A stretch of 64,000 nucleotides of DNA from Sphingomonas sp. Leaf407 (GTDB lineage Bacteria > Pseudomonadota > Alphaproteobacteria > Sphingomonadales > Sphingomonadaceae): assembly GCF_001425385.1 (NCBI RefSeq), contig NZ_LMQO01000001.1, positions 372,001 to 436,000 of the forward strand, in the 5' to 3' direction. The stretch's first letter is position 1. Every line of letters starts with the position of its first letter. Made by a program: the position numbers and the translations under genes. The notes beneath the pieces are model-generated. The model ran no database searches. It saw nothing but the letters and a program-made list of their open reading frames with translations, and had not been told where the DNA came from. Of the stretch, positions 24,919 to 32,780 are shown one piece after another.

Positions 24919-26078
24919 TGATGGTCCCCTTCGCTCTTGCCGAGTTCGGCCTTCAGCAGAAAGGCATTGGCGGCGGCGATGCGCGTGCCCGCCGCCAGAC
25001 CGCGCAATATCTGGACTCGCTCGCCGCTGCGGGTGCCGACGATCACGTCCTGCGCGCGAAAGCCGGTGGGGGTGGCGACGAACACGACGGTACGCTCGCC
25101 CAGCGTCTGCACCGCTTCGGCGGGAACGGTGACACCGCCGGCAACGGTGCCGCCACGGGTGAAAATGCGCGCCTGTACCAACTGGCCGGGCGACAGGGTG
25201 GAGGCCCCGGCCCCCGGATCGACCACGACGGTCGCGGCGCGGGTTTCGGGATCGACCACGCCGGTCGCCGATCGGACCGTGCCGGGCACGATCCGACCCG
25301 GATCGATGGTCAGTTCCACCCGGTCGCCGGGGTGGACGCGCGCGGCATCGGCCGGCGGCAGCGCGGCGGTGACGGTCAGGCGGGTGGCATCGGCGACGCG
25401 GAACAATTCGGTCGCGGCGGCGACATATTGGCCGAGTGTCGCGGGGGCGGCGGTAATCCGCCCGGCGATCGGGCTGACCAGCGCGACCGAACGACCGTCG
25501 CGCGCGACGCGCAACGCCCCGGCGGCCGCCCCCGCGCGCGCGGCATCGGCCCGCGCGACGGCGAGCGCGGCCTGCGCCGTTTCAAGGTCGGCGCGAGGCG
25601 ACACCCCTTGCGACAACAGGCTGCGCTCGCGGGCCAGTTGCCGCTCGGCCAGCGTCACGCGCGCGGCGGCGCCGGCACGATCGGCGACGACCGAGGACGC
25701 GTCACGGCTTTCGATCAGCGCGATCGTCTCGCCACGCGCGACGGGATCGCCGACGCGCTTGAAGATGCGGGTGACGGTGCCATCGGCGCCGGCGGCCAGC
25801 ACGGCCTGCGCATCGGGTGGCGAGGCGACGGTCGCGGCGGCGGAGAGGATCGCGTCGATCGACCCGGCGGCGGCGGCGACGACCGTGATCTGCGATGCGG
25901 CGATGCCGGCGGCGTCGATCGCGACGGTATCGGTCGGGGCCTCGTCATGCTCGGCCTCCGCCGGTGGCGCGGGGGCGGCGGTGGGCACCGGCGAGGTCAG
26001 GCGCGCGGCACCGAAGCCTGCGGCGGCGGCGAGGACGATGCCGATCGCGGCACCGGCGTAAAGGCGTTGCGAGGTCAT
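24915..26078 (-). CDS. czcB: RND efflux periplasmic adaptor (CzcB type)
   Basis: A 387-residue membrane-fusion protein. An N-terminal membrane or signal segment (LYAGAAIGIVLAAAAGFGAARL) precedes a Pro/Ala/Glu-rich linker with few histidines (AEHDEAPTD). The lipoyl halves read VLAAGADGTVTRIFKRVGDPVARGETIALI and ALVSPIAGRITAAPATLGQYV and flank a helical hairpin (about 150-195). The beta-barrel and membrane-proximal domains follow. It links CzcA to the outer-membrane channel. It overlaps czcC by 4 bp (ATGA at 26075-26078) and czcA by 4 bp, a tightly coupled operon. Confidence 0.9.
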   Translation of the reverse strand: MTSQRLYAGAAIGIVLAAAAGFGAARLTSPVPTAAPAPPAEAEHDEAPTDTVAIDAAGIAASQITVVAAAAGSIDAILSAAATVASPPDAQAVLAAGADGTVTRIFKRVGDPVARGETIALIESRDASSVVADRAGAAARVTLAERQLARERSLLSQGVSPRADLETAQAALAVARADAARAGAAAGALRVARDGRSVALVSPIAGRITAAPATLGQYVAAATELFRVADATRLTVTAALPPADAARVHPGDRVELTIDPGRIVPGTVRSATGVVDPETRAATVVVDPGAGASTLSPGQLVQARIFTRGGTVAGGVTVPAEAVQTLGERTVVFVATPTGFRAQDVIVGTRSGERVQILRGLAAGTRIAAANAFLLKAELGKSEGDHH

Positions 26079-27316
26079 TCGACGATTGCTCCGGTAAGGG
26101 CCTGGCCGTGCAGCCGGGCCAGTGCTGCGCGCGCGTCGATCCGCGCGGCGGCGGCGTCGAGCGCGGTGCCGCGCACGACGCCCAGGTCGTGACGGGCGAT
26201 CAGGACTTCGCTCAAGGGTGCCTTGCCCGATTCATAGGCGATCCGGGTCAGCCGATAGGTTTCGGTGGCGGTCGCGACCGATCGCACGGCGGCGGCGGCG
26301 CGCTGGTCGGCGGCGGCGACCTGTGTGGCGGCGGCGACGGCCATGGTGCGCGCCGCCTGTCGCTGGGCGTTCAGTTCGATTTCGGCGGCAGTGCGTTCGG
26401 CTTCGGCGGCGGCGATGTTGCCACGGTTGCGATCGAACAGGGTGAGCGGCAGCGAGATGCCGGCGACCAGCGCCGTCGCCCGGTCCGCTTCGAGACGGCG
26501 GATGCCGATCTGCGCGCTGACGTCCGGCAATGCGCGTTTGCGTTCGGCGGCGATGCGCGCGGTGGCGGCATCGCGTTCGGCCAGCGCGACGCGCATTTCC
26601 GGTGATGCCGGCGGCCCGACCGGTACGACCGGCGGCAGCGTGTCGAGCAGCGAGGCGGACAGCCCGGTATAGGGCGTTTCGGTGCCCGCCAACACCGCCA
26701 GTTGGGCAAGCGCGGTCTGATAGGCGGCGCGGGTGACGGCAAGGTCGGCGGTAAGCGCTGCCACTTCGCTGTCGGCGCGCAGTTCGCGCAGCCGCGCTTC
26801 CTTGCCCGCCGCCACCATCGCGCGGGCGACCTTCAGGTCGGTCGTCGCCTCCGCCACTTCTTCCTCGGCAAGATCGATCCGCCGTCCGGCGATCTCCGCC
26901 ATCGCATAGGCGCGGGCAAGATCATGGGCATAGGCGACACGCCCGGCATGGGCGCGGGCGCGGGCGGCATCGACCCCGGCGATCCCCGCCGCGATCCGCG
27001 CGGCGCGCTTGCCACCCAGTTCGACGACATGGTTGAGCTGGATCGTCGTTTCGGCACGGGCGAAGCCGCCATAGGGGTCGGAGCCGCCGATATTCTCGAC
27101 ATAGCCGCTGATCGTCGGGTTGGGACGGGCCCGCGCCTGTTCGGCAAGCCCCTGTGCGGCCTGGGTACGCGCGTCGAGCGCGGCGATGCGCGGCGCGGTG
27201 CCGCGCTCGGCGAGCAGCCGGGGGAAGGGCGGGGCGAGTTGCGCGGCGGCGGGCGGTGCCGCCGCAAGCACTGCGGCCAGCGCGAGCACGCGCCGCCAGC
27301 AAGGGGAAACGGACAT
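26075..27316 (-). CDS. czcC: TolC-family outer-membrane efflux channel (CzcC type)
   Basis: A 413-residue protein with a signal peptide (residues 1-26, ...VLAAAPPAAAQ) and two outer-membrane-efflux repeats rich in coiled-coil Ala/Glu/Arg heptads (for example AEQARARPNPTISGYVENIGG and AEEEVAEATTDLKVARAMVAAGKEARL). It would form the trimeric exit duct for the CzcBA pump. It is the first of the three overlapping czc genes; the start at 27316 is an ATG directly followed by the signal sequence. Family members that pair with heavy-metal pumps have this length. Confidence 0.9.
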   Translation of the reverse strand: MSVSPCWRRVLALAAVLAAAPPAAAQLAPPFPRLLAERGTAPRIAALDARTQAAQGLAEQARARPNPTISGYVENIGGSDPYGGFARAETTIQLNHVVELGGKRAARIAAGIAGVDAARARAHAGRVAYAHDLARAYAMAEIAGRRIDLAEEEVAEATTDLKVARAMVAAGKEARLRELRADSEVAALTADLAVTRAAYQTALAQLAVLAGTETPYTGLSASLLDTLPPVVPVGPPASPEMRVALAERDAATARIAAERKRALPDVSAQIGIRRLEADRATALVAGISLPLTLFDRNRGNIAAAEAERTAAEIELNAQRQAARTMAVAAATQVAAADQRAAAAVRSVATATETYRLTRIAYESGKAPLSEVLIARHDLGVVRGTALDAAAARIDARAALARLHGQALTGAIVE

Positions 27317-27376
27317 GGAACATCCTGCACGACAGAGTGAGCGTCGGAGGCGTGTTCGAGGAACACGCGCGGACGT

Positions 27377-27712
27377 TCAGGCGCGCGGGGGACGAATCGG
27401 CGAAAGGGGGGTGAGGCCGGGCGGCAGCGTCGCGATCACACGCAGCCACGGCTGGCGCGGTTCGGCGACCAGCGGCAGGGCAAGGGTGGCGCGGGGCACC
27501 GCCATGCCGTGCCCGATCGCATGGGCGGCGACATGGACCATCGTCGCGGCGTCATCGGCGGGCGGCGTGCCGCGCTTCAGCGCCATGGTGGCGACCGGGC
27601 GGTCGTCGTGGAGGTCGGCCGCATGCCAGGTCGCGACCGACACGATCGCGCACAGCGCCAGCAACGCCGGCACGGCGGCAAACAGCCAGGAGCGGAGCAG
27701 CGCGAGCGTCAC
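27377..27712 (-). CDS. Small hypothetical membrane-anchored protein of the metal island
   Basis: A 111-residue frame if started at the GTG of 27710-27712. A hydrophobic segment (RSWLFAAVPALLALCAIVSVATW) is followed by HAADLHDDRPVATMALKRG and a segment with His and Met residues (ATMVHVAAHAIGHGMAVP) that could bind metal. A longer frame from 27868 has an Arg/Cys-rich leader that looks non-coding. I recognise no family. Its position just before czcC and the His/Met content suggest an accessory metal-resistance role, which is inference only. The 268 bp on its 5' side (27713-27980) hold no gene; a 6-bp hairpin lies at 27941-27957. Confidence 0.5.
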   Translation of the reverse strand: MTLALLRSWLFAAVPALLALCAIVSVATWHAADLHDDRPVATMALKRGTPPADDAATMVHVAAHAIGHGMAVPRATLALPLVAEPRQPWLRVIATLPPGLTPLSPIRPPRA

Positions 27713-27980
27713 GATACGCAGCTTTATAGCGCGTGGGGCCGGGCGGCAAATCAATATCCCGCGCTCCGGCCGATCCCGGCGTCCGTGCCGCCCGGTGCGA
27801 TGAACGGCGCGGTCGTCGGGGCAGCATGGCGTCGCAATGTCGTCCCCCTTGTCGTTCGCCCAGAGCATAGCGGACGACTAGCGGGGGAATTGCCAAACTG
27901 GCGGACCGGACACCGTCGCTATGCGCTATCGCCGTCCGGTGCGGCAGGATGTGCCGCACGATGCTGCCCCGCTATAAGGG

Positions 27981-29036
27981 TCAGAACCATGCGCGGACCC
28001 CGGCGACGACCGCCACCCCCCCGCTGTCGCCTCCGGCTTCGCGGGCGAAACGACGGGTGTCGCCGAAGCGGCGTTCCCATTGGACGCCGACATAGGGGGC
28101 GAATTCGCGCGCGATTTCGTAACGCAGGCGTAGACCCAGCTCGGCCCCGGTCAGCCCCGTGCCGGTGCCGGTCGCGCGGATGTCCTGCGCCGACAGGTTC
28201 AGTTCGACGCGCGGCTGGAGGATCAGCCGCTGGGTCAGCCGCTGGTCGTAATAGCCTTCGACTCGGGCCAGCAACTCGCCGCGCGTCGAGAGAAAGGCGG
28301 CGGCGTCGATCTCGAACCAGTAGGGCGCGAGTCCCTCGATCCCCACCACCCCGAAGGTGCGGGTCGGGGTCGGGCGGATGTCGTGCCGGATGCCGGCCTG
28401 CAGGTTGAAATACGGACCGATCGCCCGCGAATAGAGCGCCTGCACCTCGGCCGATTCAACCCGGTCGTCGCCCTCGCCTTCGGACTTGACGACCAGTCGG
28501 TGGAGATCGCCGCCCCACCAGCCTTCGCCCTCCCAGCGATAGCCGCCACCGGAGCGAACTTCGGCGAGGTCTACCAGCAATTGTGTGAACCGTTGTCCGC
28601 CGCCCTCGTCCACCATCATCCGGTCGCGTGCGCGCGCCATCGCGGCCGTCCCCCAGAGCGCATCGGCGGCGTGCGGCATCGGCACCGGCGGGGCGGGGGC
28701 ATCGCCGGGCGGTAGATCGGTGCCGGTCGCGACCGGCGATGGTGCGGACATATCGTGGCCGGCGTGGGGATCGGCGGCTGGCATGTCGGACATATCGTGA
28801 CCGGCATGCGGATCGGCCGCCTGCGTGGGCGGCATGACATGACCCGCATGGGGGTCGGTGCCCGCTGCGGCGGGTTCGGCCGGACTGGCCTGCGCGGCGG
28901 GTTTCGCACGCACCTTCGCCTTGGCCGGCGGGGCGGCGGGCATGGTCATGCCGGGCATGGTGTGGCCGCTGTGGTCCTGCGCGGCGGCGGGCAGGGCGAA
29001 GACGCTGGCCAGCAGCGCGGCGATCGTGCCGTTCAT
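27981..29036 (-). CDS. copB: Copper resistance outer-membrane protein B
   Basis: A 351-residue CopB/PcoB protein. Signal peptide at residues 1-19 (ALPAAAQ). A metal-binding N-terminal domain follows with HSGHTMPGMTM and three near-identical DPHAGH-[DV]M units around residues 60-100. The C-terminal ~230 residues form the conserved outer-membrane barrel: DALWGTAAMARARDRM, WEGEGWWGGD, GIRHDIRPTPTRTF, GVVGIEGLAPYWFEIDAAAF, and a C-terminal Phe (RAWF). It probably binds or passages copper at the outer membrane with CopA. Its ATG overlaps the copA stop by 4 bp (29033-29036). Confidence 0.94.
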   Translation of the reverse strand: MNGTIAALLASVFALPAAAQDHSGHTMPGMTMPAAPPAKAKVRAKPAAQASPAEPAAAGTDPHAGHVMPPTQAADPHAGHDMSDMPAADPHAGHDMSAPSPVATGTDLPPGDAPAPPVPMPHAADALWGTAAMARARDRMMVDEGGGQRFTQLLVDLAEVRSGGGYRWEGEGWWGGDLHRLVVKSEGEGDDRVESAEVQALYSRAIGPYFNLQAGIRHDIRPTPTRTFGVVGIEGLAPYWFEIDAAAFLSTRGELLARVEGYYDQRLTQRLILQPRVELNLSAQDIRATGTGTGLTGAELGLRLRYEIAREFAPYVGVQWERRFGDTRRFAREAGGDSGGVAVVAGVRAWF

Positions 29037-30892
29037 GCCGCCGCTCCCGCCGGACGGACGGTGACGACCCGCATCATCCCCGCCAGCATGTGATAGAGCA
29101 TATGGCAATGGAACGCCCAGTCGCCGGGCGCATCGGCGGTTAGATCGAAGCTGACGATGCCACCGGGCTGCACCAGCACGGTATGTTTGCGCGGGGCATG
29201 ATCGCCCTGACCGGTCACGAGGTCGAAGAAATGACCGTGCAGGTGGATCGGGTGGCCCATCATCGTGTCGTTGACCAGCTTTACCCGTACCCGCTCGCCC
29301 AGCGTAAAGGCGAAGGGTTCGTGGGTGTCGACCATGCGCTTGCCGTCGAACCCCCACATGAACCGCTCCATATTGCCGGTCAGGTGGATTTCCAGTTCGC
29401 GTCCCGGGGCGCGCACGTCGGGGTTCGGTTCCAGCGCGCGGAGCAGGCGATAGGTCAGCACGCGATGGCCGACATCGCCAAGCCCCTGTCCCGGATAGCC
29501 GGTCCGGTCGACCGGCATCGGCGACAGCGTCTGCACGCCCGGCGTCTTCGCGACCTGTGGCGCCACGTCGAAGTCGCGCATCTTCATCGCACCATGATCC
29601 ATCCCGGCCATCGGGTCCGACGGGTCGGCGGCGGCATGCCCCATCGCCGCATGGTCCATTCCGGCCTTGCCCGTGGCAGCCGGCGCGGTCGCAGCAGCCG
29701 TCGCGATCGCCGCGCCCGGCGTCGCCAGCCGCCGCGATGCGTTTTGCTCGGCGCTCGGGTCGGGTGGGCCAGTGGGGGCTTCGTCCATCGCCATGCCGCC
29801 CATTCCCATGTCGGTCATGTCGGCCAGCGGGCGCGGGCGCAGCGGCGGCACCGGCGCGGTCATGCCGATACGCGGCGCCAGCGTCGCGCGCGCCATGCCC
29901 GACCGGTCGACGCTTTCGGCGACCAGCGTATAGGCGCGGGCCTCGGCGGGCGTGACGACCGCGTCATAGGTTTCGGCGACACCGATCTGGAATTCGTCGA
30001 CCTCGACCGGCTCTACGTTCAGCCCGTCGGCCTGGACGATCGTCAGCGGCAACCCCGGAATACGCACGTTGAAGGTCGTCATCGCCGATGCGTTGACGAT
30101 CCGCAGCCGCACCCGCTCCCCTGCCACGAACAGCCCGGTCCAGTTGTCGCGTGGGCCGCGCCCGTTCACCAGATAGGTGTAGGTCGCTCCGGTCGCGTCG
30201 GCGATGTCGGCCGGGTCCATCCGCATCGCGCCCCAGGCGCGGCGGTCCTTGGCGCGCTGGTCGGCGCCGCCCAACAGCCCGCCCAGCGTCTGCCGCTGGA
30301 AGTTGTAATAGCCCGGTTGCAGCTTCATCCGGCGAAAGATCGTGGCGGCATCCGACCGGCTATGGTCGGACAGCACGATCACATGCTCGCGGTCGTAGGC
30401 GACGGGATCGCGGTCGGCGGGGTCGATGACGATCGGGCCGTACAGCCCTTCCTGTTCCTGCCCGCCCGAATGGCTGTGATACCAATAGCTGCCGTTCTGG
30501 CGCACCGGAAAGTCATAGTCGAAATGACCGCCCGGCGCGATGCCGGGAAACGAGATGCCGGGCACGCCGTCGTGCTGGAACGGCACGAGCAACCCGTGCC
30601 AATGGATCGAGCTGTCGACATCGAGCGTGTTGACCACGCGGATGCGCGCACGCTGCCCTTCGCGCAGGCGGACGAGCGGGGCGGGCGACGTGCCGTTGAT
30701 GCCGACCCCGCGCGTCGTCACCCCGTCGACCGTGCGGGTCAGCCGCGCGATGCGCAGTTCGATCGATTCGCCCGATACGGTCGGGAGCAGGCCGGCCCCT
30801 TGCGCCCATGCCGGGGTCCAGCGTTCCAGCGCCAGCGCGCCGCCCGCCATCGTGGCGCCGCGCAGCAGCGTGCGCCGGTCGATCGTCGTCAT
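29033..30892 (-). CDS. copA: Periplasmic multicopper oxidase CopA
   Basis: A 619-residue copper-resistance multicopper oxidase, thought to oxidise Cu(I) and sequester copper in the periplasm. A Tat signal (DRRTLLRGATMAGGALAL) means it is exported folded. Copper-ligand motifs are HWHG (97-100), WYHSHSG (137-143), HPIHLHGHFF and the C-terminal HCHMLYHMLAGM, giving the type 1, 2 and 3 sites. A Met/His-rich insertion in the second half (MTDMGMGGMAMD ... MDHAAMGHAA ... MAGMDHGAMKM) is typical of CopA. The ATG at 30892 is chosen over 30898 because AAGGA is 7 bases upstream. It lies 82 bp after the ECF sigma gene. Confidence 0.95.
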   Translation of the reverse strand: MTTIDRRTLLRGATMAGGALALERWTPAWAQGAGLLPTVSGESIELRIARLTRTVDGVTTRGVGINGTSPAPLVRLREGQRARIRVVNTLDVDSSIHWHGLLVPFQHDGVPGISFPGIAPGGHFDYDFPVRQNGSYWYHSHSGGQEQEGLYGPIVIDPADRDPVAYDREHVIVLSDHSRSDAATIFRRMKLQPGYYNFQRQTLGGLLGGADQRAKDRRAWGAMRMDPADIADATGATYTYLVNGRGPRDNWTGLFVAGERVRLRIVNASAMTTFNVRIPGLPLTIVQADGLNVEPVEVDEFQIGVAETYDAVVTPAEARAYTLVAESVDRSGMARATLAPRIGMTAPVPPLRPRPLADMTDMGMGGMAMDEAPTGPPDPSAEQNASRRLATPGAAIATAAATAPAATGKAGMDHAAMGHAAADPSDPMAGMDHGAMKMRDFDVAPQVAKTPGVQTLSPMPVDRTGYPGQGLGDVGHRVLTYRLLRALEPNPDVRAPGRELEIHLTGNMERFMWGFDGKRMVDTHEPFAFTLGERVRVKLVNDTMMGHPIHLHGHFFDLVTGQGDHAPRKHTVLVQPGGIVSFDLTADAPGDWAFHCHMLYHMLAGMMRVVTVRPAGAAA

Positions 30893-30974
30893 GCCCATAT
30901 CCTTTTGCCAACGCGATCCGCGCCGTCCGTCCCTGTGATACGCAGCCGCCGGACGCATCCCTCATCCCGGCCCG

Positions 30975-31541
30975 TCATTCGGGCAGCATCTCGCCCAATC
31001 GCAGCCGCGCGCGACGCAGCCGGGTTTCGACCGCCTTGGCACTGACGCCGAGGATCGCCGCCGCCTCGCCATGGCTCGCCCCCTCGATCGCACACAGCAC
31101 CAGCGGTTCGCGCAGCGTGGCGGGCAGATCGGCGATCGCCGCGCGCAGCCGGGTCAACCGGTCGCGGTCCGCAATGGCGATGTCCTGCCCCGGCGCGCCG
31201 TCGCCGAGCGTGTCGGCGACCTCCTCGATCGGGCGCGCGCGCCACAGCCAGCGGCGCACCGTCCGCCGCCGGCTCCAGTCACGGCACTTGTTGAGCGCGA
31301 TCGTCGCCAGCCACCCGGCCATCGGCCGGGCCGGATCGTAGCGGCCGAGCGCGCGATGCGCCGACAGGAACGTCTCCTGCACCAGATCGAGCGCCTCGTC
31401 CGCGTCGGCGACGTTGTTCAGGATCAGTCGATAGACCCGCGCGCGGTGCCGGGCGAACAGCGCGGCGAACGCCATCTCGTGCCCGCTGCGCGCCAGTACC
31501 GCCAGATCGGCGTCCGACACCGCCGCCAGCGCATCGCTCAC
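30975..31541 (-). CDS. ECF RNA polymerase sigma factor (CnrH-like)
   Basis: A 188-residue ECF sigma factor. Region 2 is ARSGHEMAFAALFARHRARVYRLILNNVADADEALDLVQETFLSAHRALGRYD, with the DLVQETF core motif. Region 4 is LPATLREPLVLCAIEGASHGEAAAILGVSAKAVETRLRRARLRL, a clear helix-turn-helix. The start is a GTG (31539-31541) in a GTGA overlap with the sensor gene stop, which couples their translation. Size and order (anti-sigma, sensor, sigma) match CnrY-CnrX-CnrH of Cupriavidus (191 residues for CnrH). It would direct RNA polymerase to metal-resistance promoters when released by its anti-sigma. Confidence 0.88.
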   Translation of the reverse strand: MSDALAAVSDADLAVLARSGHEMAFAALFARHRARVYRLILNNVADADEALDLVQETFLSAHRALGRYDPARPMAGWLATIALNKCRDWSRRRTVRRWLWRARPIEEVADTLGDGAPGQDIAIADRDRLTRLRAAIADLPATLREPLVLCAIEGASHGEAAAILGVSAKAVETRLRRARLRLGEMLPE

Positions 31542-31978
31542 CGCTGGCCGGCGGTCAGCGCCCGCGCCACGGCGCGGTCGAACACCGGGGCCTGATCGGG
31601 GCGCAGCAGCGCGCGCATCGCGAAGACATGCGCCAGCGTTTCCTTTTGCAGCGTGCCCATCGTGTGGTGGCAGGCATCGACCGCCGCCGTCACGCGCGGT
31701 CCCGCCGCATGTTCGGCGGCCATCGCCGTGGCGAGGCGTGCGTTGTCGGCGCGCATTCGTGCCTCCAGCGCCGCGCGCCGTATGGCGAAGCGTGCCTCCA
31801 GCGTGTCGATCGCGCCACGCTGCGCCGGGGTCAGCGTCAGTCCGTCGTGCAGCAGCGCGTGCAGTTCGCCACCGTCGTGATGCGGCGGCGTGGTCAGCAT
31901 CCGCCCGGCAACCACCCCGGCGAGCGCCGCGACGAAGGCGACCAGCGCGACCAGCAGCGTCCAGCGCGTGCGGCTCAT
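31538..31978 (-). CDS. Periplasmic heavy-metal sensor (CnrX-like)
   Basis: A 146-residue membrane-anchored sensor (CnrX is 148 residues). An N-terminal helix (WTLLVALVAFVAALAGVVAG) is followed by a helical periplasmic domain. His40 and His44 (HALLH), Glu61 (DTLEARF), and His117 and Met121 (HVFAM) have exactly the spacing of the published CnrX nickel/cobalt ligands (His42, His46, Glu63, His119, Met123), shifted by two. It should bind a metal ion and signal through the CnrY-like partner. It overlaps its neighbours by 4 bp on both sides. Confidence 0.88.
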   Translation of the reverse strand: MSRTRWTLLVALVAFVAALAGVVAGRMLTTPPHHDGGELHALLHDGLTLTPAQRGAIDTLEARFAIRRAALEARMRADNARLATAMAAEHAAGPRVTAAVDACHHTMGTLQKETLAHVFAMRALLRPDQAPVFDRAVARALTAGQR

Positions 31979-32241
31979 CGCCCGGCCAGCAAGGTGGAGG
32001 GGGCCAGCGCCATGTCGATGCCCAGCGGTGCCGCCGCTGCCGGGCTGCCCGTCGGCCCCGCCGCGCCCAGTCCAAGAAGGACCGCGCCGACCGCCGCGCC
32101 GCACGCCATCGATAATCCCGTCCCCCGCGCCGCGCGATCGGCCGCGACCCGCGACAACAGCACCCCCTCCAGCCGCGCCAGCGCGGGCGGTTCGTCGGTG
32201 TCGCCCAGCAGGGCCAGCGATCGGTCGAGGTCGGTCGGCAT
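31975..32241 (-). CDS. Small membrane anti-sigma factor (CnrY-like)
   Basis: An 88-residue protein. The N-terminal cytosolic part (MPTDLDRSLALLGDTDEPPALARLEGVLLSRVAADRAAR) resembles the short sigma-binding helix segment of CnrY (95 residues). One membrane segment follows (LSMACGAAVGAVLLGLGAAG), then a short periplasmic tail (PLGIDMALAPSTLLAGR). Sequence identity to CnrY is too low to judge by eye. The assignment rests on size, topology and being the first gene of the overlapping anti-sigma/sensor/sigma unit. It would hold the sigma factor at the membrane until metal binds the sensor. Confidence 0.7.
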   Translation of the reverse strand: MPTDLDRSLALLGDTDEPPALARLEGVLLSRVAADRAARGTGLSMACGAAVGAVLLGLGAAGPTGSPAAAAPLGIDMALAPSTLLAGR

Positions 32242-32408
32242 CGGGCATCTCTACATCGGTAACGGGCCTATCCAATACGCACGCCCCGCCGCTTTCCCTC
32301 AAGCCCGAAAATCATTTCGTCCGGGCGAGGGACGGTGTCGCCCGCTGCGTATCGCTTGGCATGGGGCCGGACAGTCCGGTCCTGCTTCCTGTCTGACGAA
32401 GGATCGCA
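32242..32408. promoter_or_regulatory. Divergent promoter region of the metal island
   Basis: 167 bp between the anti-sigma gene (minus) and copC (plus). It holds a perfect CCGGAC-A-GTCCGG palindrome (32367-32379), 29 bp before copC. On the minus strand a TTGAGG-like -35 and a TATTGG-like -10 are visible about 19 bp apart, but neither is convincing. A promoter read by the ECF sigma factor itself would be expected here. Confidence 0.4.
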
Positions 32409-32780
32409 ATGCGCCATCTGATCGCTCTTGTCGTGCCCGCCCTGCTCGCTGCCGCACCGGCGTTGGCCCATCCGAAGCTGCTTGCCGCCACCCCTGCCGC
32501 CGAGGCGACGGTGCCCGCGACCAAGGTGGTGCAGCTTGGATTTTCCGAACCGCTCGTCGCCGCCTTTTCCGGCATCACGATCGAGATGACCGACATGCCC
32601 GGCATGAAGATGAAATCGCCGATGCGGATGCCGCTGCAGACCAGCGTCGCCGCCGATGGCAAGACGCTGGTGGCGACGCTGGCCCGGCCGCTGCCGCGCG
32701 GCAGCTACCGGCTCGACTGGCATGTCGTGTCGGGCGATACCCACCGTGTCAACGGCAGCTACGCCTTCAAGGTCAAGTGA
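32409..32780 (+). CDS. copC: Periplasmic copper-binding protein CopC
   Basis: A 123-residue CopC/PcoC protein. After the signal peptide (residues 1-20, ending ALA) the mature protein begins with His, the N-terminal Cu(II) ligand, in AHPKLLAATP. The partner ligands lie in VSGDTHRVNGSYAF. A Met cluster for Cu(I), MTDMPGMKMKSPMRM, is near residues 60-75. The fold is a small Greek-key barrel. It acts as a periplasmic copper carrier with CopD. The stop overlaps the copD start by one base. Confidence 0.94.
   Translation: MRHLIALVVPALLAAAPALAHPKLLAATPAAEATVPATKVVQLGFSEPLVAAFSGITIEMTDMPGMKMKSPMRMPLQTSVAADGKTLVATLARPLPRGSYRLDWHVVSGDTHRVNGSYAFKVK

Noticed and set aside
21970..24921. A 983-residue open frame on the plus strand
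   Set aside because: It is exactly antisense to czcA, whose motifs and proton-relay residues are complete. High GC removes stop codons from the opposite strand; the translation is rich in Arg, His and Gly with no domain.
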